A stretch of 64,000 bases of DNA from Sciurus carolinensis (taxonomy: Eukaryota; Chordata; Mammalia; Rodentia; Sciuridae), in contig NC_062214.1 in NCBI RefSeq assembly GCF_902686445.1, forward strand, positions 92,112,738 through 92,176,737. Direction: 5' to 3'. This document shows, in pieces, positions 22,675-34,503 of the stretch; positions within the stretch are counted from its first letter, which is position 1; every line of letters begins with the position of its first letter. The notes under the pieces are model-generated. The model was given only the letters and a program-made list of their open reading frames with translations, was not told where the DNA came from and did no database searches. The position numbers and the translations under genes are program-made.

Positions 22675-25193
22675 CAGGAACCCTAAACCAAGCTAACCTT
22701 TCCCTAATTAGGATCCCTGAGTCTTTAATACTATACAGCTCATTGAAACCAAAAATCTAAAGGAGGTTGGCAGGACAAAGAATGACTAGGGTAAAGAGCT
22801 GAGCCCAGGTATAGGACAACCACCAGCTCTTAGGAGTTACATGAGATCTCCAGGTTCTCCAACAAGCTAACAGGACAGAGGAAGAAAAGAATAAAGGGAG
22901 CCAAAAATACATTCAGAGCAGGAAAAAAAAAATCCTTCTTGAAATGCCCTAGCTGGAGAAGATTCAGGAGAGGCGACAGGTTTCTCCAAGGACACAGCCA
23001 AGGTTACACACTCGGCCACCAAGATGCCCCGGAAATTCCAGAAAGGGAAAAGCTAAAGAGCAGGTGAGTACTATGACTTTCTTTTCACTTCACAGAAAAT
23101 CATTTGCCTAAGGAGCTTGAAAGATTGAGTGAATCACAAATCACTTAAGTCTCTTAATGTATAAAGCACATTTGCATTAAGAAGAAGAGTCAGTGGGAAG
23201 AGTTGCAATAAGTGGAGCATTCAATCTCAGGGTGGAATAATTACAAGTCACACACATAGATGTGGCTATGCTCTGTCCATCCCAGGTATCTGCAAACAGC
23301 TGGCTCGGATCTTACTGTCTATACAGAATTTAGGACCAGTTCCTGGGAGGGTCAGTGAATATGTTTCACTCCAAGGAGGGAATTTTAATTCTCTTCTTTA
23401 TTTTTTTTTCTATGTCTTACAGATATCTAAGTGAACACATATTACTCTTTAGATATACACACACATTCTATACACACATACATATTATATGTACATATAT
23501 TATATATAAATATAAAATGATTTTTTAATGGCAATAGGGAAGTGTGTTAACTGTTGAAGCACAGCTCAAATTCTGGCCACATAAATTCAGACAATATGGA
23601 TCAGGGTGGCCACCAGGCACAAAGCACATGGCCTTGGCAGAGTAGGCAGCTAATAAAGCAGTATTTGAAAATGCAGCAAACAGAACTGTAAAGTCAAACC
23701 TTCTGGGCTTTACAAAATTGTTCTTCTCCAACCCATCTCTGCACTTTATGATAGCTAAAATGAAAGGCTTTGCCTCAGAGTTGTTGCCAAACACCTAAGA
23801 ACTAGGAAGGGAGACAGAGGTGACACAAAAACAGAGAAGAACATCTATCAACCGGCCTTTATATTTCACACTGACTTGCATTTTTCCAAGTGGCAGTTCT
23901 CACAGCCTGCCTGTGCGTTCATGTTTCCAAATTTCATCTCCAAATCTGGATTCAGAGTCACAGACGACGCCACTGTTCTCTCTCCAGACAGGCCAGAAGC
24001 CAAGTGACAGATGATACAATGAGTTTTTACAGATCAATATAGCTATGATAACCCACTTTGGAGTGAAGTGTGCAGTGGATTCCTGTCTGAAATTCACGAT
24101 TTAAGGAGGCTGCACTCATTACCAGGCCCATTGCTCTGGCACTGAACCTGACCCAGAACCTAAGGCAGCTCCTCTGAGGTCAGGCAGGAATCAATGGCAC
24201 AGATGGACACCCAGGCTCACTGCCCCACCCCCACACCCAGTGCTCTTCCTGCTCTGTCACAAAGGTGTCCGTCCTCTTTAGAAACTTCAAAAACTAAGAA
24301 TTATATTCAGATCCCCTCAAGAGGAACCTGAGGGGAGTTCCAGCATTTGTTGCTTTGGCAGCTCCATGTTTCAAAGGTATTTGAGAAAAGCTGTCAAATA
24401 TAGTAAATTCCAGTTACCTTGCCTTTCCCTAGAAATAACAACACTTTGTTTTGAAAGGAAATGGCAGCCTCGTCAAGGGAAATAAGCCCACAAATTCTGT
24501 AAAGCTTCCTTCAGCTAAGGAAAATTGTGGCAAAGCCTTCCAATCCACATTTATACCTGCACATTAATAAAAGCAGAAGCACCTGTAACCAGGTCTCCCA
24601 CCGGGTCCATCAGGGGCTTAGACAAACAGAGCAATCAAGATCAGAGACAGCCCACATGCCACATCACATATCTCACCCAGGGACACCAATGGCAACTTAA
24701 CTGCATCTTAATTGGTTTTTCAGCAAATGTCTTACTGTTTTACCCTCCACAGACATAATGTCCATTCCTTAGTTCTGGTCTTAGAAATAAACATCTCAAA
24801 AATCTGTTGTAAAGTTTAGAAGATTCTTCAAAATATTTATTTAAAAATTAAATACAATAGATTGGTGAGTCTTTACTAGTCATACCATGGAATCATCTAC
24901 TACTACCTTGAAATCCTGGGTGCAATTACTATGTCCAATTAAAGAGAAAGCAGTTTCCAAGGGACCACTCACATTAATGTGGATACATCATTTTAATTCT
25001 GCCCCTTCCTTCCCAAGGAGGACTTGTAGTCACTTCTGAAATTCATGCTTTGCACTGCAGCAGATGGCTCTCACCATTCAGGGGGTAACACAATCATGAA
25101 AAACTCCAAGAATTAGAGTTCTCCCAGGGCAGTATGAGTACAAGCTTTATTGTTGAACAGCCAAACAATGAAGAGTATCCAGCAATCTTGTGG
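22675..25193. other. Unique non-coding stretch
   Basis: No transposon recognised. It contains an AT/AC-rich simple region (23456-23515) and a strong splice-donor-like site at 23061-23070. Confidence 0.5.
23456..23515. repeat. (CA)/(TA)-rich simple sequence
   Basis: A degenerate run of CACACA followed by alternating TATATA and TACATA segments. Low complexity, no strand. Confidence 0.8.
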
Positions 25194-25203
25194 AAAGGTC
25201 ACT

Positions 25204-25380
25204 TTTAAAAGAAAAATAATTAATTTATTTATGGGTACCAGGGATTGAACTCAGGGGCACTCAACCATAAAGTCACAACCCCAGTCCTCAGCTGTTGCTG
25301 AGGCTGGCTTTGAACTCGCGATCCTCCTGCTTCAGCCTCCCAAGGCCCCAGGATTACAGACATGCGCCACTGTGCTTGGC
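25204..25380 (-). mobile_element. Composite B1/ID SINE (MEN-like), antisense
   Basis: Antisense text GGGTACCAGGGATTGAACTC, GGGGCACTCAACCA, TTGCTGAGGCTGGCTTTGAA and GATTACAGACATGCGCCACT shows the ID part followed by the B1 part. The 10-bp duplication AAAGGTCACT at 25194-25203 and 25381-25390 marks the insertion precisely. The middle is shorter than in the copy at 36019. Confidence 0.92.
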
Positions 25381-25390
25381 AAAGGTCACT

Positions 25391-26587
25391 CTTTTAGGTC
25401 ACTAATAAGAATGGAATTGATGGGAGTTCTCCATGGCCAGGCATAACTTTCCACCCCAAACCTACCCTTGGTCTCATCTGTAGGCTTGTTTGAGAAGTTC
25501 AGAGAGAGAGATACATATGACCTGCTCAGGAGCAACGAGAACAAAAGGGACTTGTACAGCCCTGAGTATGTCAACAAATGGCCGAACCTACTTCTTTTGG
25601 ATATTTAGGAGCAAGTTGTAGAGAAAAAAGTTCTTCCTTTTCTTAAACAATGAACAGAGGGAGCTTTACCTGTCCCAAGATCTTTAATACTCCTGAGAAA
25701 AGATCATTTGTCTTCTATTCACTGGGATGGTCTATAACATGCCCTATAGCACATTGAACTTTTAAGCAGAATACTTTAAGAAGTTGCACAAGATGCATTT
25801 TTCAGTGGTACTATTTGTGAAGAACAGAAGTGCTCTGGCAAGACTGCAAGCCCCCTCAGGTTACCAAATTCTGAACAAACAAAACTGTGTTGACATACGA
25901 ACTGTGGTGGGCCCCGCACACCCAGAAAAGATGGCCAAGAGCGCCCTCTGAGAATTGTCTTTAAACAATGCTATCTTTCTTCTGCATCTTTAACTACTCA
26001 AGAAGAGTATGCATATTAAATAGCAGTGAAAACCCCCTCAATTGAGGCAAAAATTCCTTTCCCAACAGTGCTCCCTCAAGAAGGAATTTCACATTGTGCC
26101 CAATTCCAAGTGGGCACTGATATAGCTACAGATTGCCATGGCAGATATTCTGATCTTCTCAGCCATTTCTAAGGACATCTTGTTCAACTACTCTTTTTCC
26201 CCTTGCCTCAACCTAGGGTTGCCTACTATGAACCTTGGTTCTGTTTAAGTACCGGGGGTTCAACGGAAGGTCAGACTTCACCCTGACTAACCTGGAACCC
26301 ATGTTAAGCACTCACAGCAAATGTGTCCTCCATTTTTTGTGGTACAGAGGCTAAACACATACCTTCCTACAGAACCCAGGAGCACATCCGACACAATGAA
26401 TATTTTTCTTCAGTCACTAAAGTTCTATGATGCCATTTTGACCAAGAAAGCCCTGTTGTGATCATTTTAAACAGGAAAACACAACTGCTGGCCACCACTA
26501 ACTTTGGACATTCACTCCTCCTACTCTCACCTGAATTGTGATTTTGAAAGAATTTTTTCAATTGTGGTTTTGAAAGAAATTTGAGTA
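25391..26587. other. Unique non-coding stretch
   Basis: No recognised repeat, exon or RNA gene. Confidence 0.5.
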
Positions 26588-26671
26588 GGCTGGGGTTATA
26601 GCTCAACAGTAGAGCAGTTGCCTAGCATGTGTAAGGCCTTGGTTTGATTCCCAGCACTGGAAAAAGAATAA
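26588..26671 (+). mobile_element. ID-type SINE
   Basis: GGCTGGGGTTATAGCTCAAC, GTAGAGCAGTTGCCTAGCAT and GGTTTGATTCCCAGCACTGG are the tRNA-Ala-like body with a short, impure A-tail. It lacks the extended sciurid tail. Confidence 0.9.
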
Positions 26672-26939
26672 TGGAGAAATTTTTGCCATTTAAGGAAGGT
26701 AGTAAACAGTGACATACTATACTCCCCAGTGAACACATTAGCCAGAATTGCCTTTTCCCTTGATTTCAAAATATATTTGCCTAGAGGAAGCATAGTTTCA
26801 AGTCATATCTAGGATACTTCTCTGTTCAACTACTGTAATAAATAAAAATAACATCCCAAAGACCAGGAAAAACATACTGAAAATAAAAATGTGGGCCTGT
26901 CTAGAGAAAAAAATTTCTCTGGCATCAAATTTATTTTTA
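26672..26939. other. Unassigned spacer
   Basis: Unique sequence between two ID SINEs. Confidence 0.5.
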
Positions 26940-27028
26940 GAGGCCTGGGATATAGCTCAGTGGTAGAATACTTGTGTATGTGTGAGGCCCTGGGTTCAAT
27001 CCCCAATTTCAAAAATTTTTTTAAAAAT
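26940..27028 (+). mobile_element. ID-type SINE, diverged
   Basis: GGCCTGGGATATAGCTCAGT, GGTAGAATACTTGTG and GGCCCTGGGTTCAATCCCCA form the ID body with internal decay around the anticodon-equivalent region. An A/T-rich tail follows. Confidence 0.85.
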
Positions 27029-27845
27029 AAGGTTATTCTTATTTTTATGAAGTCAACATGGCCAGTCTATAAATTCTATAATAATAGATATGCTAGCAAA
27101 GAGCAGGTGCCCTCAATCTCTCAGTGGTTTATAATCAGCAATGATTTTACACTACCACATCCTACCAACTGATCTCTACTTTGTAACAGTAACACCTACA
27201 TAGCTCTCTTCAGAATGCATCAAATCCTTTAATAGTTTTGCCAATTTCTTTCAATAATTTTTTGTGCCCTTTGCATATTTCCTCCATTCCTAAAATGTAA
27301 TGGATTGGTAGCTGATTCGTATTTATCAATCAAAAGAACAAAAAGGAAAGAAAGCAGGAAGGAAGATTCCTAGGAAGAAAATTCTGTGGGGAAAATAAAA
27401 ACCTTATCAGAGGTTGAGGGTTAGTGGGAGTACCTCATTTCTCTGATTGATATTGAGACACTGGTCAGACTAGGACAATTCCAGCCTTCTAGAACATAGC
27501 CACCAACCCTGAAGCCTGGTTTTAAGGATATTCTCTGGCAAACAAAGGGATTGCCCAATAGTCCCATACTTCCCTCCTAATACTGTCTCCCTCTGTCTAA
27601 ATGCAAGACTTGGATGATCATATGTACCAAATTCTAACAAAGCTGCCAACAGGCCTTCCCACAGGAGCACAAGTAGCCACTAAGATTGCAAGAAAGAATA
27701 GGCAAGGTAACCATGGGAGAACCAACCACAAGGTCCAAAAAGCTTTAAAAAAAAAAAAGTGAAGATTGAGCATTATAATTACATGAAGTGTTTGGGGATA
27801 TTCTTTGTAGCATCAAACTGTACCAAATCATAAAGAAAATTACAT
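27029..27845. other. Unique non-coding stretch
   Basis: No recognised repeat other than an A-run at 27746-27757. No coding signal. Confidence 0.5.
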
Positions 27846-28097
27846 GAGAGATATTTAGAAAACTACATTCAAGTAGATCAAAAACCTATCATACAAGAAA
27901 GATATTTAGGGCTGGGGTTGTGGCTCAGTGGTAGAGCACTTGCCTAGCATGTGTGAGGCACTGGGTTCAATTCTCAGCACCACATATAAATAAATGAATA
28001 AATAAAATAAAGGTATTGTGTCCATCTACAACTAAAAAATTTTTTTAAAAGAGAGATATATAGAAAACCAAGTTCAAGTAGATCGAAAACCTATCAT
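27846..28097. repeat. 51-bp tandem duplication split by a SINE
   Basis: Positions 27846-27892 and 28051-28097 align over 47 bases with five mismatches (42/47). Between them lie four spacer bases, a SINE and the SINE's own duplicated target. Removing the SINE leaves two tandem units with a 51-bp period. Confidence 0.8.
27909..28050 (+). mobile_element. Sciurid ID-type SINE with extended tail
   Basis: A near-consensus copy: GGGCTGGGGTTGTGGCTCAG, TAGAGCACTTGCCTAGCATG, GGCACTGGGTTCAATTCTCA, CACCACATATAAATAAATG, AAGGTATTGTGTCCATCTAC, AACTAAAAAA. The flanks GAAAGATATTTAG and GAGAGATATATAG look like target duplications that also belong to the surrounding tandem repeat. Confidence 0.95.
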
Positions 28098-28854
28098 TAG
28101 CTTTAAAATTTAAAAAAAATTCTCATGTTTTTAATAGATACCAAATTCTAAACTTTTAATTTCTCAATTAAGACAGAAAGCATTGGCCTTTGCTCAGTTT
28201 TAAAACCACAAGTGAAAAATTGTCATGCTTAGACATCATCAACATAAAAGCCAGATGCTGTATAACAGAAGAGCACCCAAACTCACTATAAAAAAAAACA
28301 ACTCAGATGGATATTGGGATGCATTTTGATTTAAAATTTTCAATTGTAAGTTTATTTTCAGTATTTAATTGCTTATAGATATACTAAACTGACTATAGCA
28401 TCTCTCAGTATAAGACCATCTTCAGGGGAAAAAAATCCTAATGTGACAAAGTTTCAGCTCATGATAGGACTTCTGACTAATTCGGTCCTAGATGGCTGTG
28501 ACTCAGGCAAAGGACTTGAAGTGTTTTCAAAAGTCTGGTCCTGCTGGATCAGAGAATAAGACTCTATCCCTTAGAGGAGGCAGGAAGGTATCCAGGGGAG
28601 GGTAAGAAGACACTGCTGAAGTTCCAGAAGGAACTGAGAAAAGCACCAATTGGCCAACTTAACAACTGAACTAAGAGTCAATCCATTTAGCCTAATTTTT
28701 TTTCGTCTTCATAGATTATATCTCTTGATTCAAGTACTACATTGCAACAGAAAAGTAAGTACTCTCGCCCTCCATCCCAGGAAGGAATGGAAAAAGCACA
28801 AATGTGTTCCATGGTCCATACTCAGAGTACACTGGGAGCTCCCACTCATCAGCA
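28098..28854. other. Unique non-coding stretch
   Basis: AT-rich to about 28440, then mixed. No feature recognised. Confidence 0.5.
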
Positions 28855-28950
28855 CTCATTCACTTATTCATTCCCTCAGTGAACATGTATCAACTTCCTA
28901 CTATGTGTTAAGTATGCCTTGAACACAGGGGAAGCAGCTATGACTTTTAA
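28855..28950 (-). mobile_element. L2 3'-end fragment, antisense
   Basis: CATTCACTTATTCATTCCCT, AACTTCCTACTATGTGTTAAG and AACACAGGGGAAGCAGCTATGA correspond to the antisense L2 terminus (ttcattcattcaacaa... / gCACCTACTATGTGccAgG / ggggatacAGCagTGA). Confidence 0.6.
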
Positions 28951-29424
28951 AAAGGGTTCATTCCCACAGGTATCAGAAATGAAAACATAACATTCCAACA
29001 CAGGAGGCAAACGCAGCAACAGTCACTTATCTAAAGAACAATCACAATGCAAGGGAGGAGGAACACCCCTCTGCTTGTGGCTGGTGGAAGACAACCAGAG
29101 ACTGCTTATTAACAAGGAATGGAGGCAAAGATAAAGATAGAGAGAGTGTGTGTGTGTGTGTGCACAAGTGTTCCTTATAGCTCATATTACAAAACAAGTA
29201 CATTTAAATGAATCACATTGTTGTGTGTACATGGACAATACAAGGCAAAGCAACTTAGAAGGAACAGTAGGTCATAATCTGTACAAGCAATGATTGACAT
29301 TATAATTCTAAACAATAGAACTGTGCAAATTTTGGCCACACTCACAGGAGAAAAGGCACTGTTAAACCAAACACATAAATGCACAGGGTCAATATTCCAT
29401 TTCCAGGAACTATCTCATACTGAT
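28951..29424. other. Unassigned sequence with (TG)n
   Basis: Contains a (GT)n run at 29146-29161. Otherwise unique. Confidence 0.5.
29146..29161. repeat. (GT)n microsatellite
   Basis: About eight GT units following AGAGAGA. Confidence 0.9.
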
Positions 29425-29595
29425 CATACCACACACCATATCAGCAGGGGTCTCATCAGCCTTAATCTACACACGAATCACCTGAAATCTCTAAAGGGTG
29501 AGTTCTGGTGGACACCGGAGTGGAGCCTGGTAGTCTGCATTCCTGATTAGATCCCAGGTGAGGCAAATGCTGCTGGGCCATGCCCCACACTAAGT
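29425..29595 (+). mobile_element. MER5-like hAT MITE
   Basis: CACACGAATCACCTGAAATC, GAGCCTGGTAGTCTGCATTC and CCCAGGTGAGGCAAATGCTG match the MER5A order (cAgAATCACCTGgAggg / tTTGCATTtctaa / CCCAGGTGAtGCtgATGCTG). Confidence 0.7.
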
Positions 29596-29639
29596 GGTGA
29601 GGGTAAGGAAATCAACAGTCCTCTGTCCTGACTCATCAT

Positions 29640-29800
29640 CCTAGTTACCAATGGAGCTCTTTAGCAATACAAATTCAATCCTTATCTGAAACCTACTGAA
29701 ACAATCTCTAGGAGATGGGTTTCCCTGTTACTTCTTATTAAGCTGTGCAGTTTATTATTATTATTCTGAGGTGCAGCCAGGCTTGTGAGCCATAGTCAAA
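29640..29800 (+). mobile_element. Second MER5-like hAT MITE in the same orientation
   Basis: ACCAATGGAGCTCTTTAGCA, ATACAAATTCAATCC, ACCTACTGAAACAATCTC, ATTAAGCTGTGCAG and TTGTGAGCCATAG read as a second, more decayed copy of the same family only about 45 bp after the first. Both are antique. Confidence 0.45.
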
Positions 29801-30909
29801 TAGACCTTCTGAGCAGTAGGTCTTCTCTGGACACGCCTGGCCCGATGAGTGAGTTCCCTCTGGAAACAGGTAAGAGCTGGAAGCTTCCCGAATCCATGGG
29901 GATATCAAGTCATGAAGAGAGTATCCAGTAGAGCTGCTAGACAGGTCAATTCAACCATGGCAACACCTGGACTCAACCTCCACAGACAGACATGTCGAGT
30001 GGAATCTATCTCAACACTTCCCATCCAACCATCATAATTGCTTTCCAAAGTCAGGGCTTCGATGGTTATCATCGTCTATTTAGCTTTATAGAACACACAA
30101 AGAGGAAAAAGGGATTTTTTTTTTTTTTTGGTTCAGAAATTACAGATAAGGGGTCATCCAGGATGAAAGACTGGAAAGAAGCCAAGAGGCAAGCATGCAA
30201 TTAACCAACCCACTGCCTTCAGGCTCCCATCTTTGAAGGGCTCTCCTGCCACACCCCACCTCACTGCAAAGTACAATTTTGTTAATAAAAGGGATCCAGT
30301 GGAATGTGGCCCTTCAGGGCTTTTTACTCAAAACTGCTCTTTTACACAAAGGAAGAGTAATGATAGTCTACCCTCTTCAGGTAAAATAGGTGATAGGTCT
30401 GAGTCCATTTGAAGTACCAATATTTCAAATTGTTCCTACATCCACTTTCCATTTAATAAGGTCCTCAAATTCTGCTCCACGCTTCATGCTTCTGAGCATC
30501 CTCATGCTTCCGATTATATCCATGTCATTAAAGCTGTATACCCAAATCCTCTTCTCTCCCTTGCTCATGCTGTGATTAGCTGGTGGAGGGCAGGAAAGCT
30601 TCAACAGAGAGGTCTCACTTGATGTCTACACTAAGAATGCCATTCCCATGAGAAGCTTTCCTAAGGCTGTTTTCACATTGCTGCAGTCAGGTTCTGGGAA
30701 CAGGATAATGTTCTGCTCCTATCTCGGGGCATGCTCTGCAGAGGAGGATCCAAAGCTTCCTCAACCATATGTGGATTGTTAAAAAAAAAAAAAAGGAAGC
30801 AGCAGATTACAATTCCTACCACGTGTCTCAACATATCATGTTCATCTCTCTATTCTTGGGTCCTAGGAGAGTAATTGTATAAAGAAATGAATGACTAGAT
30901 AAATGACTG
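29801..30909. other. Unique non-coding stretch
   Basis: No recognised repeat apart from T- and A-runs at 30116-30129 and 30781-30794. No coding signal. Confidence 0.5.
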
Positions 30910-31010
30910 GAAATAACAGGATGAACAACATCCTGTCCTCCAGGAGTTCAGTTTTCTAGCTGGGAGACTGAGGAGGCAGTGCACAATGTAATTCCAAGCG
31001 CAAGGAAAGA
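30910..31010 (-). mobile_element. Possible L2 fragment, antisense
   Basis: ATCCTGTCCTCCAGGAGTTC, AGTTTTCTAGCTGGGAGACT and TGTAATTCCAAG resemble antisense L2 (CCCTGCCCTCAAGGAGCTCA / cAgTCTAGtgGGGgAGACa). Confidence 0.5.
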
Positions 31011-32434
31011 AACACAGGCTCGGGAGCCCAGAGCTGCACGTTGGAAGTAAAAGCCTATGTTTGGGCCTGGGTCCTCTAATTCCACATTAATGTATTCTCT
31101 CTCCAATATTAGCTGCTAGCTAGCAAAAGAGCCAAATGGTGTTCCAGGAACTGAGAGAAAGGAGGGTTAGGTTGAGGGCAGAGTGACTGAGAAGACTGAG
31201 CTTGGAGAAGCTGAGCTGGCTGTAAGGGGCCCATGTCACCGTTCAGCTGCATTGAGTGCATCTGCTCAGAACTTGCACATCACTTACCAGTATTGAACCA
31301 GAGCATGGTGAGATGCAGGGAGGGACACATGGGGCAATTGCTTTTCAAATGAATGTATTTTTTCCTTCTTCCTTTAAAAGAAATATCTTCATCCTTAACT
31401 GCTACCACTAGAAAGCAATGAACAAAACACTAGGATATGCAAGAAATATGCAGAGACTAAAAAGAGTGGGGGTATTGGGAGTTAGGAGTTACTGATAATT
31501 TTATCACAGCCATGGAAACATGACTCTTATAACAGAGAATCATCCAGAAAAATCCCCCATGGGGCCTGAACCTCTGCCATGTAATGATTTTTCCTTCTTA
31601 AGGGAATAAAGGTTAACAAAGTATAGCCATTTTTCTAAATAAGGTCACATAGCCCTTTCCCCCGTCTGGTATCTGTTCCAGAGAGGATTAGCAACACACA
31701 CAGATCCCCTGCTTGAATGGACATCTTCCTGATCTCCTTCTGGAGAGGTTCATGCCTTTGTTTAAACCCTGGAGACCCAGCCAGCTGAGGTCCAGCATAG
31801 CAGAGGTTGTAATTAAATTTCACTAAGAGTACATACCCTCAGGCCAGAACAGTAAGCTCTGTGTGTGGAAGGCTATAGGGCCAGAGTGTCCCTTAGTTGT
31901 GTCCACCCAAATTCCAAGGGAAAACACAGGCCCAGGGGTCTAGGGATACTCTGGGTAATTAAAAACACTGAAAGCACTTAGGACAAAAGCTCATATGGAA
32001 AGCCAGTCTTCTGTTTGACTTCTTGCCATTTGTCTTACTGGGAATAAGATAATCCCAATCTTACCCAGGGTGGAAACACATCCTGATTTTGAGATCTACA
32101 AACAATCTTCTTCAACAGCCTCCTCCCTTCTTCTAGACAAGTAGATTCAGTGGAGGAGAGGGGAATCAGAAGTTACTGATAATATACTTTAGAATTGACC
32201 TACCCTATGTTAGACCAGTTTCCTTTGTGGGCTAGGAAAATGGCCAGAGTATGTAGCTAGGGGAGATATTTTTGTAAAACAAGCTTAGAACAGATTCATT
32301 CCTCACAATACTCAGTTCAAACTCATCCTACACAGAATTGCAGTAACACAACAGGAAGGGAAGATGGTAACTTACAGGGCAACGGGCAAGCCAGGTGCTA
32401 GCTAATCCACCTGTATCATCTGGCCTAATGCCCT
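31011..32434. other. Unique non-coding stretch
   Basis: No recognised repeat, RNA or exon. Confidence 0.5.
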
Positions 32435-32600
32435 TCTTGAATTAACCCTACCAGGGATGGGCACATCACCAGCATTATACATGCAAGGAAACTGATGCTC
32501 AGGAGCTTTGACACTGGCCTGCAGTCAGAAAACCAGCAGGAGGTAGAGGCAGGAATGGAGTTCAGTCTATGTGACAAGTATGTGGGAGCATAGCTCTGCT
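32435..32600 (+). mobile_element. Ancient SINE (MIR/L2-class) fragment
   Basis: ATGCAAGGAAACTGATGCTC, AGGAGCTTTGACACTGGCCTG and GAGGCAGGAATGGAGTTCAG resemble 'gatgAGGAAACTGAgGCtC / gtTAAgtaACTtGCCc / gccaGGAtTcgAacCcAG'. Confidence 0.5.
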
Positions 32601-34051
32601 GTTCCTGACACGATTTAAGATTCTCAGATGAAAACTCACTCACTGTCTGCCTAGTTACCAGTGCGGCAGCTGGCTGACAGCTGTTCAGAGACCAGCCTTC
32701 CCAGATTGTGATTTATGCCCATTATCTGGCTCTCCAACTACAAGCCATGAATGTCCTACTCAGCCCACCAGAGAAAGCAGAGGCAACACGAATCAAATGC
32801 AGTTAGTTCTTCTCAGATTTAACACTTCAATCCTCACTCTGACCAGGAAGGACACACTAATACCAAGTTCCCAAATGTCACCAAAGGTGTGAAGAGTACA
32901 CAGAACATCCTGGGCTATTGCACCCTTTCCAAGGCACCATCTTCCAAAGATCATTAGAGACTTGAGAATTTACAGAATTCTTCACTTGTTCATTCTTGTC
33001 ATTATAGAATTTCAACACCACATTTTCATTCTGAATTTCACAATTTTGGGAATCTTAAATCTATAGGGGGAAATGTGTAAGGTTAAAAAAAAAAAGGAAA
33101 CTTACATATGGCAAAATCCATTATTTTAAAAACAGAGGTTATTCCCAGATGACAGGATTAAAAAGCAGCTTTTGTTTTCTTTTGCTGGGTCTGAATTTTT
33201 TTATTTATCTATAATGGCATACTTCACTTATATAACATATAAAAGTTAAAAATGCATATGAATAACTGCTTGCTCATACATTTATTATGTGTTAGACTTT
33301 AAGTAAATTATTAAAATACATACACACCAGAAACTGAACAGACAACTTCGCCAATGGCAGCCCCTGCTACCTCCCCAATTCTTGGAGGCCAATTATTTGC
33401 TTCTTTTTCCTTGGTGAGATCAGGCTTTGCCTGCCTTAAAGTATGGTCCTGAACAAGGAAATTCATGTGGGGACATCTTCCACTAAAGGATGGAGACCCC
33501 TCTATCCATTAGAAAACAGGTAGTGAGGGGCTACTCCCACATTCATGAAGGCTGCAAGTAACACCACCCATCAGAGTCAAAGGTGGTACGAGCCCAAAGC
33601 AATCCAATGGGGATCTGGCAACACCAACCCATATGCTACAAGGTCAGATTCTCTTTTCTTAGATTCTGGATTTGTCTATTTGGCATCCATTTATCACAGA
33701 GCCAATTATATTAACTATTTTCTTATTTATGTGTGTTCTTGATACTCTGGCATCTGGGAGTCTTACAGATGTGGGGAGAAAGTGTTTCTTCCATGGTTGG
33801 TCAAAATTTGGAAACAGCAAAGGGCTAGTCTCTGTTTTCCACTTCCTTGTATAACTCTCCTTCACCAAACCAGTATTCCCCCTTCCCTCAGTCATCCCAG
33901 GTAACTGGCGACCACCCTTATGGTTTAGGACCACAAGAATAATAAAACAGTCAGTCCTAAGCTGTTTGATGGGCTATGCCTTTCTCTCAGGAGCAAGGTC
34001 ATGGCTTTGACCTTGGCTTTCTTCTTTCCTGTCTTCTGCCTCTTGATCACC
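32601..34051. other. Unique non-coding stretch
   Basis: No recognised repeat. An AT-rich patch lies at 33190-33320. Overlapping short frames near 33545-33934 on both strands show no family match. Confidence 0.5.
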
Positions 34052-34056
34052 CTGCC

Positions 34057-34498
34057 TGTGTTAATCTGCTTTACATTACTGTGACCAAAATACATGATGA
34101 GAATGACTTAGAGGAGGAAAGGTTTATTCTGGTTCATGGTTTCACAGGTCTCAGTCCATGGTTAGTGGACTCCATTACTCTGGGCCCAAGGTGAGGCAGA
34201 ATATCATGGCCAAAGGGCATGGAAAAGGAAAGTTGCTCACCTCATAGTAACCAGGAAGCAGAGAAAGTGGGAGGAGTCAGGGACAAAATATACAATCCCC
34301 AGGGCACCCCCCACTAAGTGACCCACTTCCTCTAGCCACACCCCACTTTGTCTAGTTACCATCCAGTAATCCATTCAAATTATTAACCCATCAAATGAAT
34401 TGATCCACTGATTAGGTTATGGTTCTCATAATCTGATCATTCCACCTCCCGCATTAACACTGTTGTTTGGGAGGAAAGTCTTATTTCCAAACTTAACA
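34057..34498 (-). mobile_element. ERVL-MaLR-type solo LTR (sciurid family), antisense
   Basis: The plus strand starts TGTGTTAATCTGCTTTACAT and ends TTCCAAACTTAACA, the reverse complement of TG...CA LTR ends. The five flanking bases CTGCC at 34052-34056 and 34499-34503 are a perfect target-site duplication. Internal strings GAGGAAAGGTTTATT, CCAAGGTGAGGCAGAATATC and CACTTCCTCTAGCCACACCC are shared with the LTR at 38113. There is no internal proviral sequence. Confidence 0.93.
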
Positions 34499-34503
34499 CT
34501 GCC

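Noticed and set aside
13361..28050. tRNA genes suggested by A/B-box motifs
   Set aside because: These motifs lie in ID-type SINEs with poly-A tails and target duplications. Intact cloverleaf folding is not preserved.
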